A program made the position numbers and the translations under genes. Shown here one piece after another: positions 1-5,720 of a stretch of 6,544 nucleotides of DNA. The DNA comes from Nitrospirota bacterium (GTDB lineage: Bacteria > Nitrospirota > RBG-16-64-22 > JACRHK01), in the NCBI GenBank assembly GCA_016217625.1, contig JACRHK010000158.1, positions 1 to 6,544 on the forward strand, read 5' to 3'. Positions within the stretch are counted from its first letter, which is position 1. Every line of letters starts with the position of its first letter. Under the pieces are notes generated by a model that ran no database searches, had not been told where the DNA came from, and saw only the letters and a program-made list of their open reading frames with translations.

Positions 1-70
1 CATGCTCGCCACGATCAAGGTCGTCACCCAGGAAGAGTTTGATCGTTGGCTCAAAGGGGCTTCCAGCTAA
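1..70 (+). CDS. ctaC: cytochrome c oxidase subunit II, C-terminal end (partial)
   Basis: Only the last 22 residues are present; base 1 is the third base of an earlier codon and the stop is TAA at 68-70. The residues read M-L-A-T-I-K-V-V, then E-E-F-D-R-W-L and a short tail. This matches the end of the CuA domain of subunit II, where the Met (codon 2-4) is normally the last CuA ligand and is followed by a beta strand and an E-F-x-x-W-L helix. Subunit II takes electrons from cytochrome c at the outer face of the membrane and passes them to subunit I. The protein stops about 21 residues after the proposed CuA Met, so no cytochrome c domain is fused at this end. The call rests on this short motif and on ctaD lying 33 bases downstream. 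Confidence 0.82.
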   Translation, partial: MLATIKVVTQEEFDRWLKGASS

Positions 71-90
71 TCGGATTCGTTTGGCGCTTT

Positions 91-98
91 AAGGAGGT
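91..98 (+). promoter_or_regulatory. strong Shine-Dalgarno site for ctaD
   Basis: AAGGAGGT is an exact complement of the usual 16S rRNA 3' end and ends 5 bases before the ATG at 104. It fixes the ctaD start and suggests high translation. The 33-base gap after ctaC shows no clear promoter or terminator, so the two genes are probably co-transcribed. Confidence 0.9.
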
Positions 99-103
99 GT
101 GCA

Positions 104-1711
104 ATGCAACAGGCCTTATCCGTACCTACCCCGTGGTACCGGGCGACCATGAAGGAATGGATCTTCACCACGGACCATAAGAAGATTGCCGTCCTCTATG
201 GGGTCACCTCGCTGGTCTTCTTCCTAGTGTCGGGGCTGATGGCCCTGGTGATGCGGCTGGAGCTGCATCAACCCGGCACCCAGTTCGTGACGCCGGATTT
301 CTATAATTACCTGCTGACCGGTCACGGGGCGGTGGCCCTTCTGTGGTGGGCCATCGCCTTCTGGGCGGCCTTTACCAACTTCCTCATCCCCCTGATGATC
401 GGGGCAAAGGACGTGGCGTTCCCCCGGCTCAATATGCTGAGCTACTGGTTTTTCTTTGCCGCCAGCGTCCTGGTGCTCATCACGTTGATTCCGGGCCAGC
501 ACATCAAGATGATGTGGACGGGTTACCCGCCGTTCTCCCTCCAGGAGGATGCGGGGGTGACGGCTCTCTATACCCTCATCATCTACATGGTTGCGGCCTC
601 TACCGTGGGCACCGGCGTGAATTTCATCACCACCGTGCTCAGGATGCGGGCGAAGGGGATTGCTTTCGGGAAAATGAACCTGGTGGCGCATGGACTGGTG
701 GCCTCGATGGTGATCCAGTTGATCGGGGTCCCGTCGTTTGTGGGGGCGGTGACCATGCTCTTCCTGGATAAATACATCGGCACCACCTTCTTCAGCCCGG
801 CACTGGGCGGCGACCCCGTCCTCTACCAGCACCTCTTCTGGTTCTACTCGCATCCGGCTGTCTACGTCATGATCCTGCCCGCCTTCGGGGTCTATTCCGA
901 GGTCATCTCCACCATGTCCCGGAAACCGATCTTCGGCCAGGCTTCCATGGTGGGGGCCCTCTGGGCCATCGCCTTCCTGGGGTTTCTCGTCTGGGTCCAT
1001 CACATGTTTACTTCCGGCATTCCCGACTGGCTCAAGATCATCATGTCGTACACCACGGTCCTCATCGGCGTGCCGACGGGGATCAAGATGTTCAACTGGG
1101 CGGCGACCCTGCACAAGGGGGCGATCCGCTTCACCACCCCCATGCTCTTCACGCTGGGCGGGATCTTCATGTTCCTCATCGGGGGGCTCACGGGGATTCC
1201 CCTGGCCCTGCCGGCCTTCGACATCAACGTGCATGACTCTCACTTCGTCGTGGGCCACTTCCACTACGTCCTGGGGATGGCCATGACCTTCGGGGCCTTC
1301 AGCGGGCTCTATTACTGGTATCCGAAGGTCACCGGGAAGATGTTTTCGGAGAAGATCGGGAAGACGAGTTTCTGGGTGATGTTCGCGGGCTCCAACCTCT
1401 TCTACTTCACGCAGATGATCGTGGGGCTGGCCGGGATGCCGAGGCGGTATGCCGATTATCCTCCCATTCCCGAGTGGATCATCCTGAACGAAATCCAGAC
1501 AGTGGGCGCCTTCATCCTGGCTTTGGGTGTGCTCATCAGCCTCATCGCCTGGATCCAGGGGATATTTCGGGGCGCCAAGGCGGACAAAAACCCGTGGCAC
1601 TCTCCTTCGCTGGAATGGCAGACCGCGTCGCCCCCGCCTCCCTACAATTTCGACAAGTTTCCCGTGGAGGTCGCGCCGGACTGGACGCCTTACCGCTACG
1701 GGAAGCATTGA
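104..1711 (+). CDS. ctaD: cytochrome c oxidase subunit I, A2-type heme-copper oxidase
   Basis: This is the catalytic subunit of an aa3-type oxidase: it reduces O2 to water and pumps protons across the cytoplasmic membrane. At 535 residues with about 12 hydrophobic segments it is a full-length subunit I. Visible ligands are H74 and H387 (heme a), H385 (heme a3), and H250, H299 and H300 (CuB). Y254 is the tyrosine expected to cross-link to H250. H377-D378 match the Mg site and R447-R448 the heme propionate contacts. D103 and N110 mark the D-channel entrance and K328 the K-channel. The helix VI motif is Y248-S249-H250-P-A-V-Y: alanine replaces the glutamate of A1 oxidases and the Y-S pair is present, which defines the A2 class. 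The C-terminal N-P-W-x-x-x-x-L-E-W and S-P-P-P-P motifs are typical. It follows ctaC and precedes the heme A synthesis genes, which fits a heme a enzyme. The long antisense reading frame opposite it is a GC-rich shadow. Confidence 0.98.
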   Translation: MQQALSVPTPWYRATMKEWIFTTDHKKIAVLYGVTSLVFFLVSGLMALVMRLELHQPGTQFVTPDFYNYLLTGHGAVALLWWAIAFWAAFTNFLIPLMIGAKDVAFPRLNMLSYWFFFAASVLVLITLIPGQHIKMMWTGYPPFSLQEDAGVTALYTLIIYMVAASTVGTGVNFITTVLRMRAKGIAFGKMNLVAHGLVASMVIQLIGVPSFVGAVTMLFLDKYIGTTFFSPALGGDPVLYQHLFWFYSHPAVYVMILPAFGVYSEVISTMSRKPIFGQASMVGALWAIAFLGFLVWVHHMFTSGIPDWLKIIMSYTTVLIGVPTGIKMFNWAATLHKGAIRFTTPMLFTLGGIFMFLIGGLTGIPLALPAFDINVHDSHFVVGHFHYVLGMAMTFGAFSGLYYWYPKVTGKMFSEKIGKTSFWVMFAGSNLFYFTQMIVGLAGMPRRYADYPPIPEWIILNEIQTVGAFILALGVLISLIAWIQGIFRGAKADKNPWHSPSLEWQTASPPPPYNFDKFPVEVAPDWTPYRYGKH

Positions 1712-1719
1712 GGGCAGCA

Positions 1720-1747
1720 TGCAGCGGTCAGCATTCAGCCGTCAGCC
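1720..1747 (+). repeat. tandem heptamer repeat, four units (GTCAGCC-like)
   Basis: After the ctaD stop, four 7-base units run in phase: TGCAGCG, GTCAGCA, TTCAGCC and GTCAGCC. The core TCAGC recurs at 1728, 1735 and 1742. The array sits in the 62-base spacer between ctaD and the small gene and is not part of a supported coding sequence. Its function is unknown. It has no hairpin with a T-tract, so I do not call it a terminator. Confidence 0.7.
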
Positions 1748-1773
1748 AATAACGAGAAAGCGAGGATGTTCGT

Positions 1774-1956
1774 ATGGGAGAACACGATAAAAAAACGACG
1801 CTTCTTGCCCTGTTCTTGGGGGTTTTGGTGCTCATTTCTTTCACGTTGGGCGTGCTCGCCTATCTCCCCGCGGAGAACCGGGCGAAGAAGATCCAAGAGA
1901 CGCTGGAGAAGCACAAAGCCAAGGGTGAAAGGAAGGCGCCGCCATGGTCCGACTGA
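1774..1956 (+). CDS. small single-helix membrane protein of the oxidase operon
   Basis: This 60-residue protein has a short polar start (M-G-E-H-D-K-K), one hydrophobic helix at about residues 8-30, and a highly charged tail rich in Lys, Arg and Glu (about residues 33-55) that looks helical. By the positive-inside rule the tail probably faces the cytoplasm. The start has a GAGGA motif at 1762-1766, seven bases upstream. The last 13 bases overlap the start of ctaA, which suggests translational coupling. I recognise no family. Its position between ctaD and ctaA suggests a small oxidase subunit (subunit IV-like) or assembly factor, but this is inference from context. A non-coding stretch is unlikely given the ribosome site, the helix-plus-charged-tail layout and the overlap. 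Confidence 0.72.
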   Translation: MGEHDKKTTLLALFLGVLVLISFTLGVLAYLPAENRAKKIQETLEKHKAKGERKAPPWSD

Positions 1957-2816
1957 TCCTCGGCCTGGCGGTCTTCACCGTCTATCTGTTGATGGTCCTG
2001 GGAGGGGTCGTCACCTCCACCGGCTCGGGGCTGGCCTGTCCGGACTGGCCCCTCTGCTACGGCACCGTGGCGCCTCCCGTCCAGGTCGACATCTGGCTGG
2101 AATGGGGCCACCGGCTCCTCGGCGGCGCTGCCGGCCTGCTCATTTTCCTTTCGGCCTTCTTGGTTCATAGAAAATATGGACGGCTCCCACGGGTGACCGT
2201 GGGGATTGCCTCAATTCTGTTATTATGCGTTGCGCTCCTGGGCGGTCTGGTGGTGCTGGTGCACGCCCCGCTTCTGGAGACTATCGGCCACACCGTCATC
2301 ACCTCCTCGCATATCATCGTCTCGACCCTGATCCTGGTTTCTCTGGTCTTTACCTACGCTCTCGTCCGGTCTTCGCATTTGACGGTCGGAGGGACCTTTC
2401 CTTACGCGGTTCCCCTCTTCTTCCTCGCGGGCCTTCAGGCGGTGGTGGGCGTCGTGGTGCGGTACAGCGAGGCCGGCCTGGCCTGTCCCGACTTCCCCCT
2501 CTGCCGGGAGGCGGTGGTCCCGCCCCTGGAGGATTTCTCCGTCCTGATCCACTTGGCGCACCGTGCGCTGGCGCTCTTCCTGGTAGGCTTTACCCTGTTC
2601 ATCCTGGCGAGAAGGTTTAACGCAAGGACGCTCATCACGCTCCTCCTGGTCCTCGCTCAGGCGATCTTCGGGGTCCTCAGCGTGCTCACGACCCTCTTCT
2701 TGCCCGTCGTCTTCTTCCACATCGCCCTCGGGTTCTTCCTGTTGGGGTGGCTCGCCTACCACGCGGCGCCCGCGCTGTTTCCGGTCCGTCTGGAGTTCAG
2801 GGAGGCCGGCACGTGA
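1944..2816 (+). CDS. ctaA: heme A synthase (COX15/CtaA family)
   Basis: CtaA oxidises the C8 methyl of heme O to a formyl group, making heme A for subunit I; it is an integral membrane enzyme. The 290-residue protein has about eight hydrophobic helices in two similar halves. Each half carries the paired-cysteine loop: C32-P-D-W-P-L-C38 and C181-P-D-F-P-L-C187. Conserved histidines are H56 (in E53-x-x-H), H123, H206 and H259, matching the four heme-ligand positions of characterised CtaA proteins. E53 corresponds to the conserved helix I glutamate. Having both cysteine pairs resembles the Bacillus type. The ATG at 1944 is preceded by GGAAGG at 1931-1936. The gene overlaps the small gene upstream by 13 bases, and its TGA shares one base with the ctaB ATG, so the three are likely translated as a unit. 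Confidence 0.96.
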   Translation: MVRLILGLAVFTVYLLMVLGGVVTSTGSGLACPDWPLCYGTVAPPVQVDIWLEWGHRLLGGAAGLLIFLSAFLVHRKYGRLPRVTVGIASILLLCVALLGGLVVLVHAPLLETIGHTVITSSHIIVSTLILVSLVFTYALVRSSHLTVGGTFPYAVPLFFLAGLQAVVGVVVRYSEAGLACPDFPLCREAVVPPLEDFSVLIHLAHRALALFLVGFTLFILARRFNARTLITLLLVLAQAIFGVLSVLTTLFLPVVFFHIALGFFLLGWLAYHAAPALFPVRLEFREAGT

Positions 2817-3694
2817 TGGAAAAGGCGTTGACATGGAGCGCGACGCTGGACGACTATCTGGTCCTCATGAAGCCGAGGATCGTCGCGCTGGTCCTCTTGA
2901 CCACGCTGACCGGCCTCTACCTGGGCGGGCGGGGGTTCCCGGACGCCGCGCTGGTTGTTTGGACCCTGCTGGGGACGGGGTTGGCCGCGGCGGGGTCGGC
3001 CGTCCTCAATAACGTGTTCGATCGGGAGATCGACGGCCGGATGGAGCGGACGCGGCTCCGACCGATTCCCGCGGGGAGCGTGCATCCATCGGGCGCACTG
3101 GTCTTCGGCGGACTGCTGATCGCGCTGTCGTTTTTCGTCCTGTCTTTTTCCGTGAATCTCCTGTCGGCCCTCTTTGCGATGGCCGCGGTGTTTTTCTACG
3201 TGGTCGTCTATACCCTCTGGATGAAGAGAAAAACACCGCTCGCCACGGAATTGGGCGGCATCTCGGGGGCCTTGCCTCCCGTGATTGGATGCGCAGCGGT
3301 GCAGGGGGCGCTGGGTCTTGAAGCGATGTTCCTCTTCATGATTATGTTCATCTGGCAGCCGCCGCATTTCTGGGTGCTGGCGGTCAAGTATGTGGAAGAC
3401 TACAGGAGGGCGGGGATCCCCGTCCTTCCCGTGGCCCACGGGATGTTTGAGACCAAGGTCAAGACGCTCTTCTACACGGCGACGCTGCTTCCCTTAAGCC
3501 TGTTGCCGTACTATTACGGCATCGCCGGCAAGCTTTACTTCCTGACCGCGTTCGTGTTGAGCCTCGCCTACCTCTTGCTGACGATCCGGTATTTCTACAC
3601 GAAGAGCGATCGCGGCGCATTTCTCTTCTTCTTTTCCATCGCCTACCTCGCCGTGCTCTTCATGGCGATGGTCGTCGATATGGTCCCCAGATGA
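2816..3694 (+). CDS. ctaB: protoheme IX farnesyltransferase (heme O synthase)
   Basis: CtaB is a UbiA-superfamily membrane prenyltransferase that attaches a farnesyl group from farnesyl diphosphate to protoheme, giving heme O, the substrate of CtaA. From the ATG at 2816 it is 292 residues, normal for the family. The first aspartate-rich motif is N65-N66-V-F-D69-R-E-I-D73, followed by the M-E-R-T-R-x-R-P-I-P signature at about 76-85. The second conserved loop runs from W180-Q-P-P-H-F-W through D195-Y-R-R-A-G-I-P-V-L-P. About nine hydrophobic helices are visible. The frame is open upstream to an ATG at 2747, but 2816 fits better: it overlaps the ctaA stop as TGATG, has GGAGG at 2801-2805, and gives the usual N-terminus with the K-P-R motif at 19-21. 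Confidence 0.97.
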   Translation: MEKALTWSATLDDYLVLMKPRIVALVLLTTLTGLYLGGRGFPDAALVVWTLLGTGLAAAGSAVLNNVFDREIDGRMERTRLRPIPAGSVHPSGALVFGGLLIALSFFVLSFSVNLLSALFAMAAVFFYVVVYTLWMKRKTPLATELGGISGALPPVIGCAAVQGALGLEAMFLFMIMFIWQPPHFWVLAVKYVEDYRRAGIPVLPVAHGMFETKVKTLFYTATLLPLSLLPYYYGIAGKLYFLTAFVLSLAYLLLTIRYFYTKSDRGAFLFFFSIAYLAVLFMAMVVDMVPR

Positions 3695-3710
3695 GGTGTG
3701 AGGGGATATA

Positions 3711-3803
3711 GTCAATAAGTCAATAAGTCAATAAGTATATTTCGACTCATTGACCTATTGACGTATTGATTCATTTACTTATTGACCCATTGACCCATTC
3801 ACC
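3711..3803. repeat. inverted array of ten 8-bp repeat units
   Basis: Three perfect copies of GTCAATAA occupy 3711-3734. After a 13-base spacer, seven units of the opposite orientation (consensus YATTGACY) fill 3748-3803 in unbroken 8-base phase; the two at 3764-3779 are the most degenerate. The left block can pair with 3747-3770 at 20 of 24 positions plus one G-U wobble, leaving a 12-base loop; a similar pairing with 3779-3802 is possible. The array is AT-rich and fills most of the 130-base gap between ctaB and the next gene. A transcript could form a long stem that ends or attenuates transcription, but there is no T-tract. It might also be a dispersed repeat family of the genome. Its role is unknown. 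Confidence 0.9.
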
Positions 3804-3810
3804 ACACACT

Positions 3811-3817
3811 AGGTGAT
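3811..3817 (+). promoter_or_regulatory. Shine-Dalgarno site deciding the start at 3825
   Basis: AGGTGAT is an exact match to the extended complement of the 16S rRNA tail and ends seven bases before the ATG at 3825. An in-frame GTG at 3813 lies inside this site, so it is unlikely to be the real start. Confidence 0.75.
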
Positions 3818-3824
3818 AGAAGCG

Positions 3825-5099
3825 ATGCTTCAGGCTTGGTTGCTTCTCGCAGTGCTCTCCCTCGGCGCCGGAGGGGGGTTCGCCTTCCTCGTGGCCATGA
3901 GCAGGACCCCCTTCGGGCATCACTATTTTCCTCCCGAGTATTTCTACTACGCCCTTGTGGGACACGTCGATTTCGCCATCGTCCTCTGGCTGGCCTCCTT
4001 CACGGTCCTGCTCTGGAACCGCGAGTTTGCCGAAAAAAGAGAGCCGGTCTCCGTCTTCCTGGCCTACCTCGGCTTCCTCATGGCGTTCGCCCCGGTCCTG
4101 CTGGGGCGGGGCCACGCGGTGCCCAATAACTATGTCCCCGTGCTGATCGATCCGCTCTTCCTCTCCGGTCTGGCCCTGTTCTTTCTGGCTTTTCTGATCA
4201 ACGTGGTGAAGCTCCTCCCTGTCGCGCTCCGATCCCTGCTTTCCGGCTCGCCCGTTCGACAGCTTCTCTCCATCAGCGTCGTGACGGCGGGGCTCATGAT
4301 CGGCGCTGTTCCGATTGCGATGCTGAAGTTGGGGGGAGCGGAGGTGGGGGGGGCACAAGACCCCGCGACCTATTACGAGCGGCTCTTCTGGATCCCCGGC
4401 CACATCCAGCAGTTCTTGAATGGGTTGGTGCTGGCGGCCGTCTGGTATCTCCTGGCGAAGATCCACGAGGCGCAGCACTACCTGCTCCGGTATGCCAATC
4501 TCTGCTTGCTCGTTTGTTCCGTCTCGCTCTTCGCGCTGCCGTTCCTGGTCGCCGACCCGCCTTCACAGAGGTTGTTCACGGACCTCTTGTATGCCGTTGG
4601 ATTGGGAGTCCCCATGCTCGCGCATCTGGTCGTCCTCGCGCGCCGGCTGAGGGGAGATCTCTTCACCCTCTCTCACGCCCCCCTCTTCCTCTCCATGGTG
4701 TTGTTCCTCTTGGGCATCGGTATCGCCTATTTGGGTTTAAAAAACGACTTGAGAATCCCCGCTCATTACCACGGGGTCATTACCAGCCTCACCCTGGCTT
4801 TGATGGGGTTTTCGTATGCGCTGCTCAGGGAGCGGCGAGCGCTTTCGTCCGCGAGATTGACAGCCGCGCAGCTCTACCTCTACGGCATGGGAATGCTGCT
4901 CTTTATCGTCGGCTTGTTTTGGGCCGGGTGGGTGGGGGCGCCCCGGAAGGTCTTCGGCGTGGCCTACACGCAGGATCCCCTTGCGCTGGTCTCCCTCTCC
5001 TTGATGGGGGTGGGGACACTCTGCGCCTTCGTGGCAGGCGTCTGGTTTGTTGTCTATCTGTTGCGTGTTTATCCATTTTGGGTTCGGTCCGGTGTATAG
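3825..5099 (+). CDS. divergent heme-copper-oxidase-like protein lacking most CuB ligands
   Basis: The 424-residue protein has about 12 hydrophobic helices and aligns by motif with subunit I. Residues are numbered from this ATG. G-H47-V-D-F matches the helix II heme ligand. F-W-I-P-G-H193 matches the helix VI motif holding the first CuB histidine. H314-Y-H316-G matches the helix X H-x-H pair that binds both hemes. G-A-P-R-K at about 371-375 matches the G-M-P-R-R loop of CtaD. In helix VII, where H-H should be, the sequence is F-A-L-P-F. F197 stands at the active-site tyrosine position (H+4) and H267 at the K-channel lysine position (G-V-P-M-L-A-H against G-V-P-T-G-I-K). The predicted protein could still bind two hemes but not a normal CuB. 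I infer a heme-binding oxidase relative with a changed role (sensor, assembly or heme handling, or an unusual electron-transfer subunit). No substrate can be named. A GTG start at 3813 would add four residues. Confidence 0.82.
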   Translation: MLQAWLLLAVLSLGAGGGFAFLVAMSRTPFGHHYFPPEYFYYALVGHVDFAIVLWLASFTVLLWNREFAEKREPVSVFLAYLGFLMAFAPVLLGRGHAVPNNYVPVLIDPLFLSGLALFFLAFLINVVKLLPVALRSLLSGSPVRQLLSISVVTAGLMIGAVPIAMLKLGGAEVGGAQDPATYYERLFWIPGHIQQFLNGLVLAAVWYLLAKIHEAQHYLLRYANLCLLVCSVSLFALPFLVADPPSQRLFTDLLYAVGLGVPMLAHLVVLARRLRGDLFTLSHAPLFLSMVLFLLGIGIAYLGLKNDLRIPAHYHGVITSLTLALMGFSYALLRERRALSSARLTAAQLYLYGMGMLLFIVGLFWAGWVGAPRKVFGVAYTQDPLALVSLSLMGVGTLCAFVAGVWFVVYLLRVYPFWVRSGV

Positions 5100-5108
5100 A
5101 TATTTCAG

Positions 5109-5136
5109 TTGACACTAGGTTGTTATTGGGTAAAAT
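5109..5136 (+). promoter_or_regulatory. sigma-70-like promoter candidate for the Rrf2 gene
   Basis: TTGACA at 5109-5114 is a perfect -35 box. TAAAAT at 5131-5136 matches five of six -10 bases with a 16-base spacer. A perfect TATAAT overlaps at 5136-5141, but its spacing of 21 is too long. The region is much richer in A and T than its surroundings. Transcription would start near 5143, giving a leader of about 110 bases before the regulator's ATG. Confidence 0.55.
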
Positions 5137-5165
5137 ATAATATTCAGATTAATAAGACCTAGTAA

Positions 5166-5241
5166 ACCCCGTTAGAAAGCTCGAGTGCTATCATAAATTT
5201 ATTACCATGCCCAGGGGACGGAGCTTTCTTTCTCACGGGGT
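5166..5241. repeat. 76-base imperfect palindrome in the regulator leader
   Basis: ACCCCGT (5166-5172) pairs with ACGGGGT (5235-5241), and AGAAAGCTC (5174-5182) pairs with GAGCTTTCT (5221-5229). That gives 16 perfect base pairs broken only by an asymmetric bulge (1 base against 5). The loop of 38 bases (5183-5220) contains the rejected ATG at 5207. The right arm looks like the complement of the left with a TTCT insertion. The element ends 13 bases before the regulator's start codon. It may be a REP- or MITE-like dispersed palindrome or a leader RNA structure; I do not recognise a known riboswitch in it. Confidence 0.75.
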
Positions 5242-5254
5242 CAATCTGCTTCTT

Positions 5255-5680
5255 ATGTTTCAACTGACGCGAGCCGGAGAATATGCCATTCGTGCGGTGC
5301 TGTTTCTCGCCATGCAACCGCCTGATCAAGTGACGGGGATCCGAGAGATCGCCGAATACCAGGATATCCCCCCCAGCTTCCTGGCAAAGATCCTCCAGAG
5401 CCTCCAGCGGCGGGGCATCGTCCGTTCCCACCGGGGCGTCCGCGGGGGATTTACTCTTGCGCGACCCGCCGAGGAGATCACCCTGCTGGAGATCATCGAA
5501 ATCATGGAGGGGCCGATCTTCCTGAACAAGTGCCTAATCCGAATCGGAGAGTGTCCCAAGGACGAGACCTGCCCCGTGCACGAGGTCTGGGGGGAGGCCC
5601 AGGCGCGATTGTTGGATCTCCTGGGGAACTGTCATTTCGCCCAACTGGTCGCCAGGGCGATGGAACTGGAGCGCCGGTAA
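5255..5680 (+). CDS. Rrf2-family transcriptional regulator with three-cysteine cluster motif
   Basis: This 141-residue protein is a typical Rrf2 (IscR/NsrR-like) DNA-binding regulator acting in the cytoplasm. It begins M-F-Q-L-T-R-A-G-E-Y-A-I-R-A, the standard family N-terminus, which is why the ATG at 5255 is chosen over the in-frame ATG at 5207. The winged helix-turn-helix spans about residues 27-70: I-R-E-I-A, then I-P-P-S-F-L-A-K-I-L, and a wing with R-G-V-R-G-G-F. After the dimerisation helix come C93, C100 and C106 (C-x6-C-x5-C) and H109, the usual place of an Fe-S cluster in this family. It probably binds a [2Fe-2S] or [4Fe-4S] cluster and senses NO, oxygen, redox or iron-sulfur status. 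The exact subfamily is not resolved. No strong ribosome site is visible; a weak CGGGG lies at 5236-5240. It lies after the oxidase-like gene in the same direction, but has its own promoter candidate. Confidence 0.93.
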   Translation: MFQLTRAGEYAIRAVLFLAMQPPDQVTGIREIAEYQDIPPSFLAKILQSLQRRGIVRSHRGVRGGFTLARPAEEITLLEIIEIMEGPIFLNKCLIRIGECPKDETCPVHEVWGEAQARLLDLLGNCHFAQLVARAMELERR

Positions 5681-5720
5681 CGCGAAGGGATCGCAAGCCT
5701 GTCCGACCATATCATCCCGA

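Noticed and set aside
224..1720. 498-codon open frame on the minus strand opposite ctaD
   Set aside because: Its translation is dominated by His, Arg, Asp, Glu, Gly and Pro with no domain-like pattern, as expected for the antisense of a GC-rich membrane-protein gene; ctaD on the other strand is certain.
1766..2170. 134-codon + strand frame overlapping the small gene and ctaA
   Set aside because: Arg- and Pro-rich out-of-frame translation without any recognisable pattern, fully covered by the better supported 1774-1956 and 1944-2816 genes.
2747..2815. N-terminal extension of ctaB from the ATG at 2747
   Set aside because: It would overlap ctaA by 70 bases and add 23 residues not typical of the family; the TGATG junction and GGAGG at 2801-2805 favour 2816.
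3750..3795. Several TTGACC/TTGACG elements as -35 boxes for the gene at 3825
   Set aside because: They are by-products of the repeat unit, and no acceptable -10 box is found at 16-18 bases from any of them.
3711..3803. CRISPR array
   Set aside because: Units are 8 bases and contiguous with no spacers, in two opposing orientations; nothing resembles CRISPR repeats or cas genes.
3771..4478. 235-codon open frame on the minus strand opposite the oxidase homologue
   Set aside because: Composition is the same polar antisense type, it starts inside a membrane-protein gene with clear motifs, and its end lies in the octamer array.
5207..5254. Upstream ATG for the Rrf2 regulator
   Set aside because: It lies in the loop of the 5166-5241 palindrome, lacks a ribosome site, and adds 16 residues before the standard family N-terminus.
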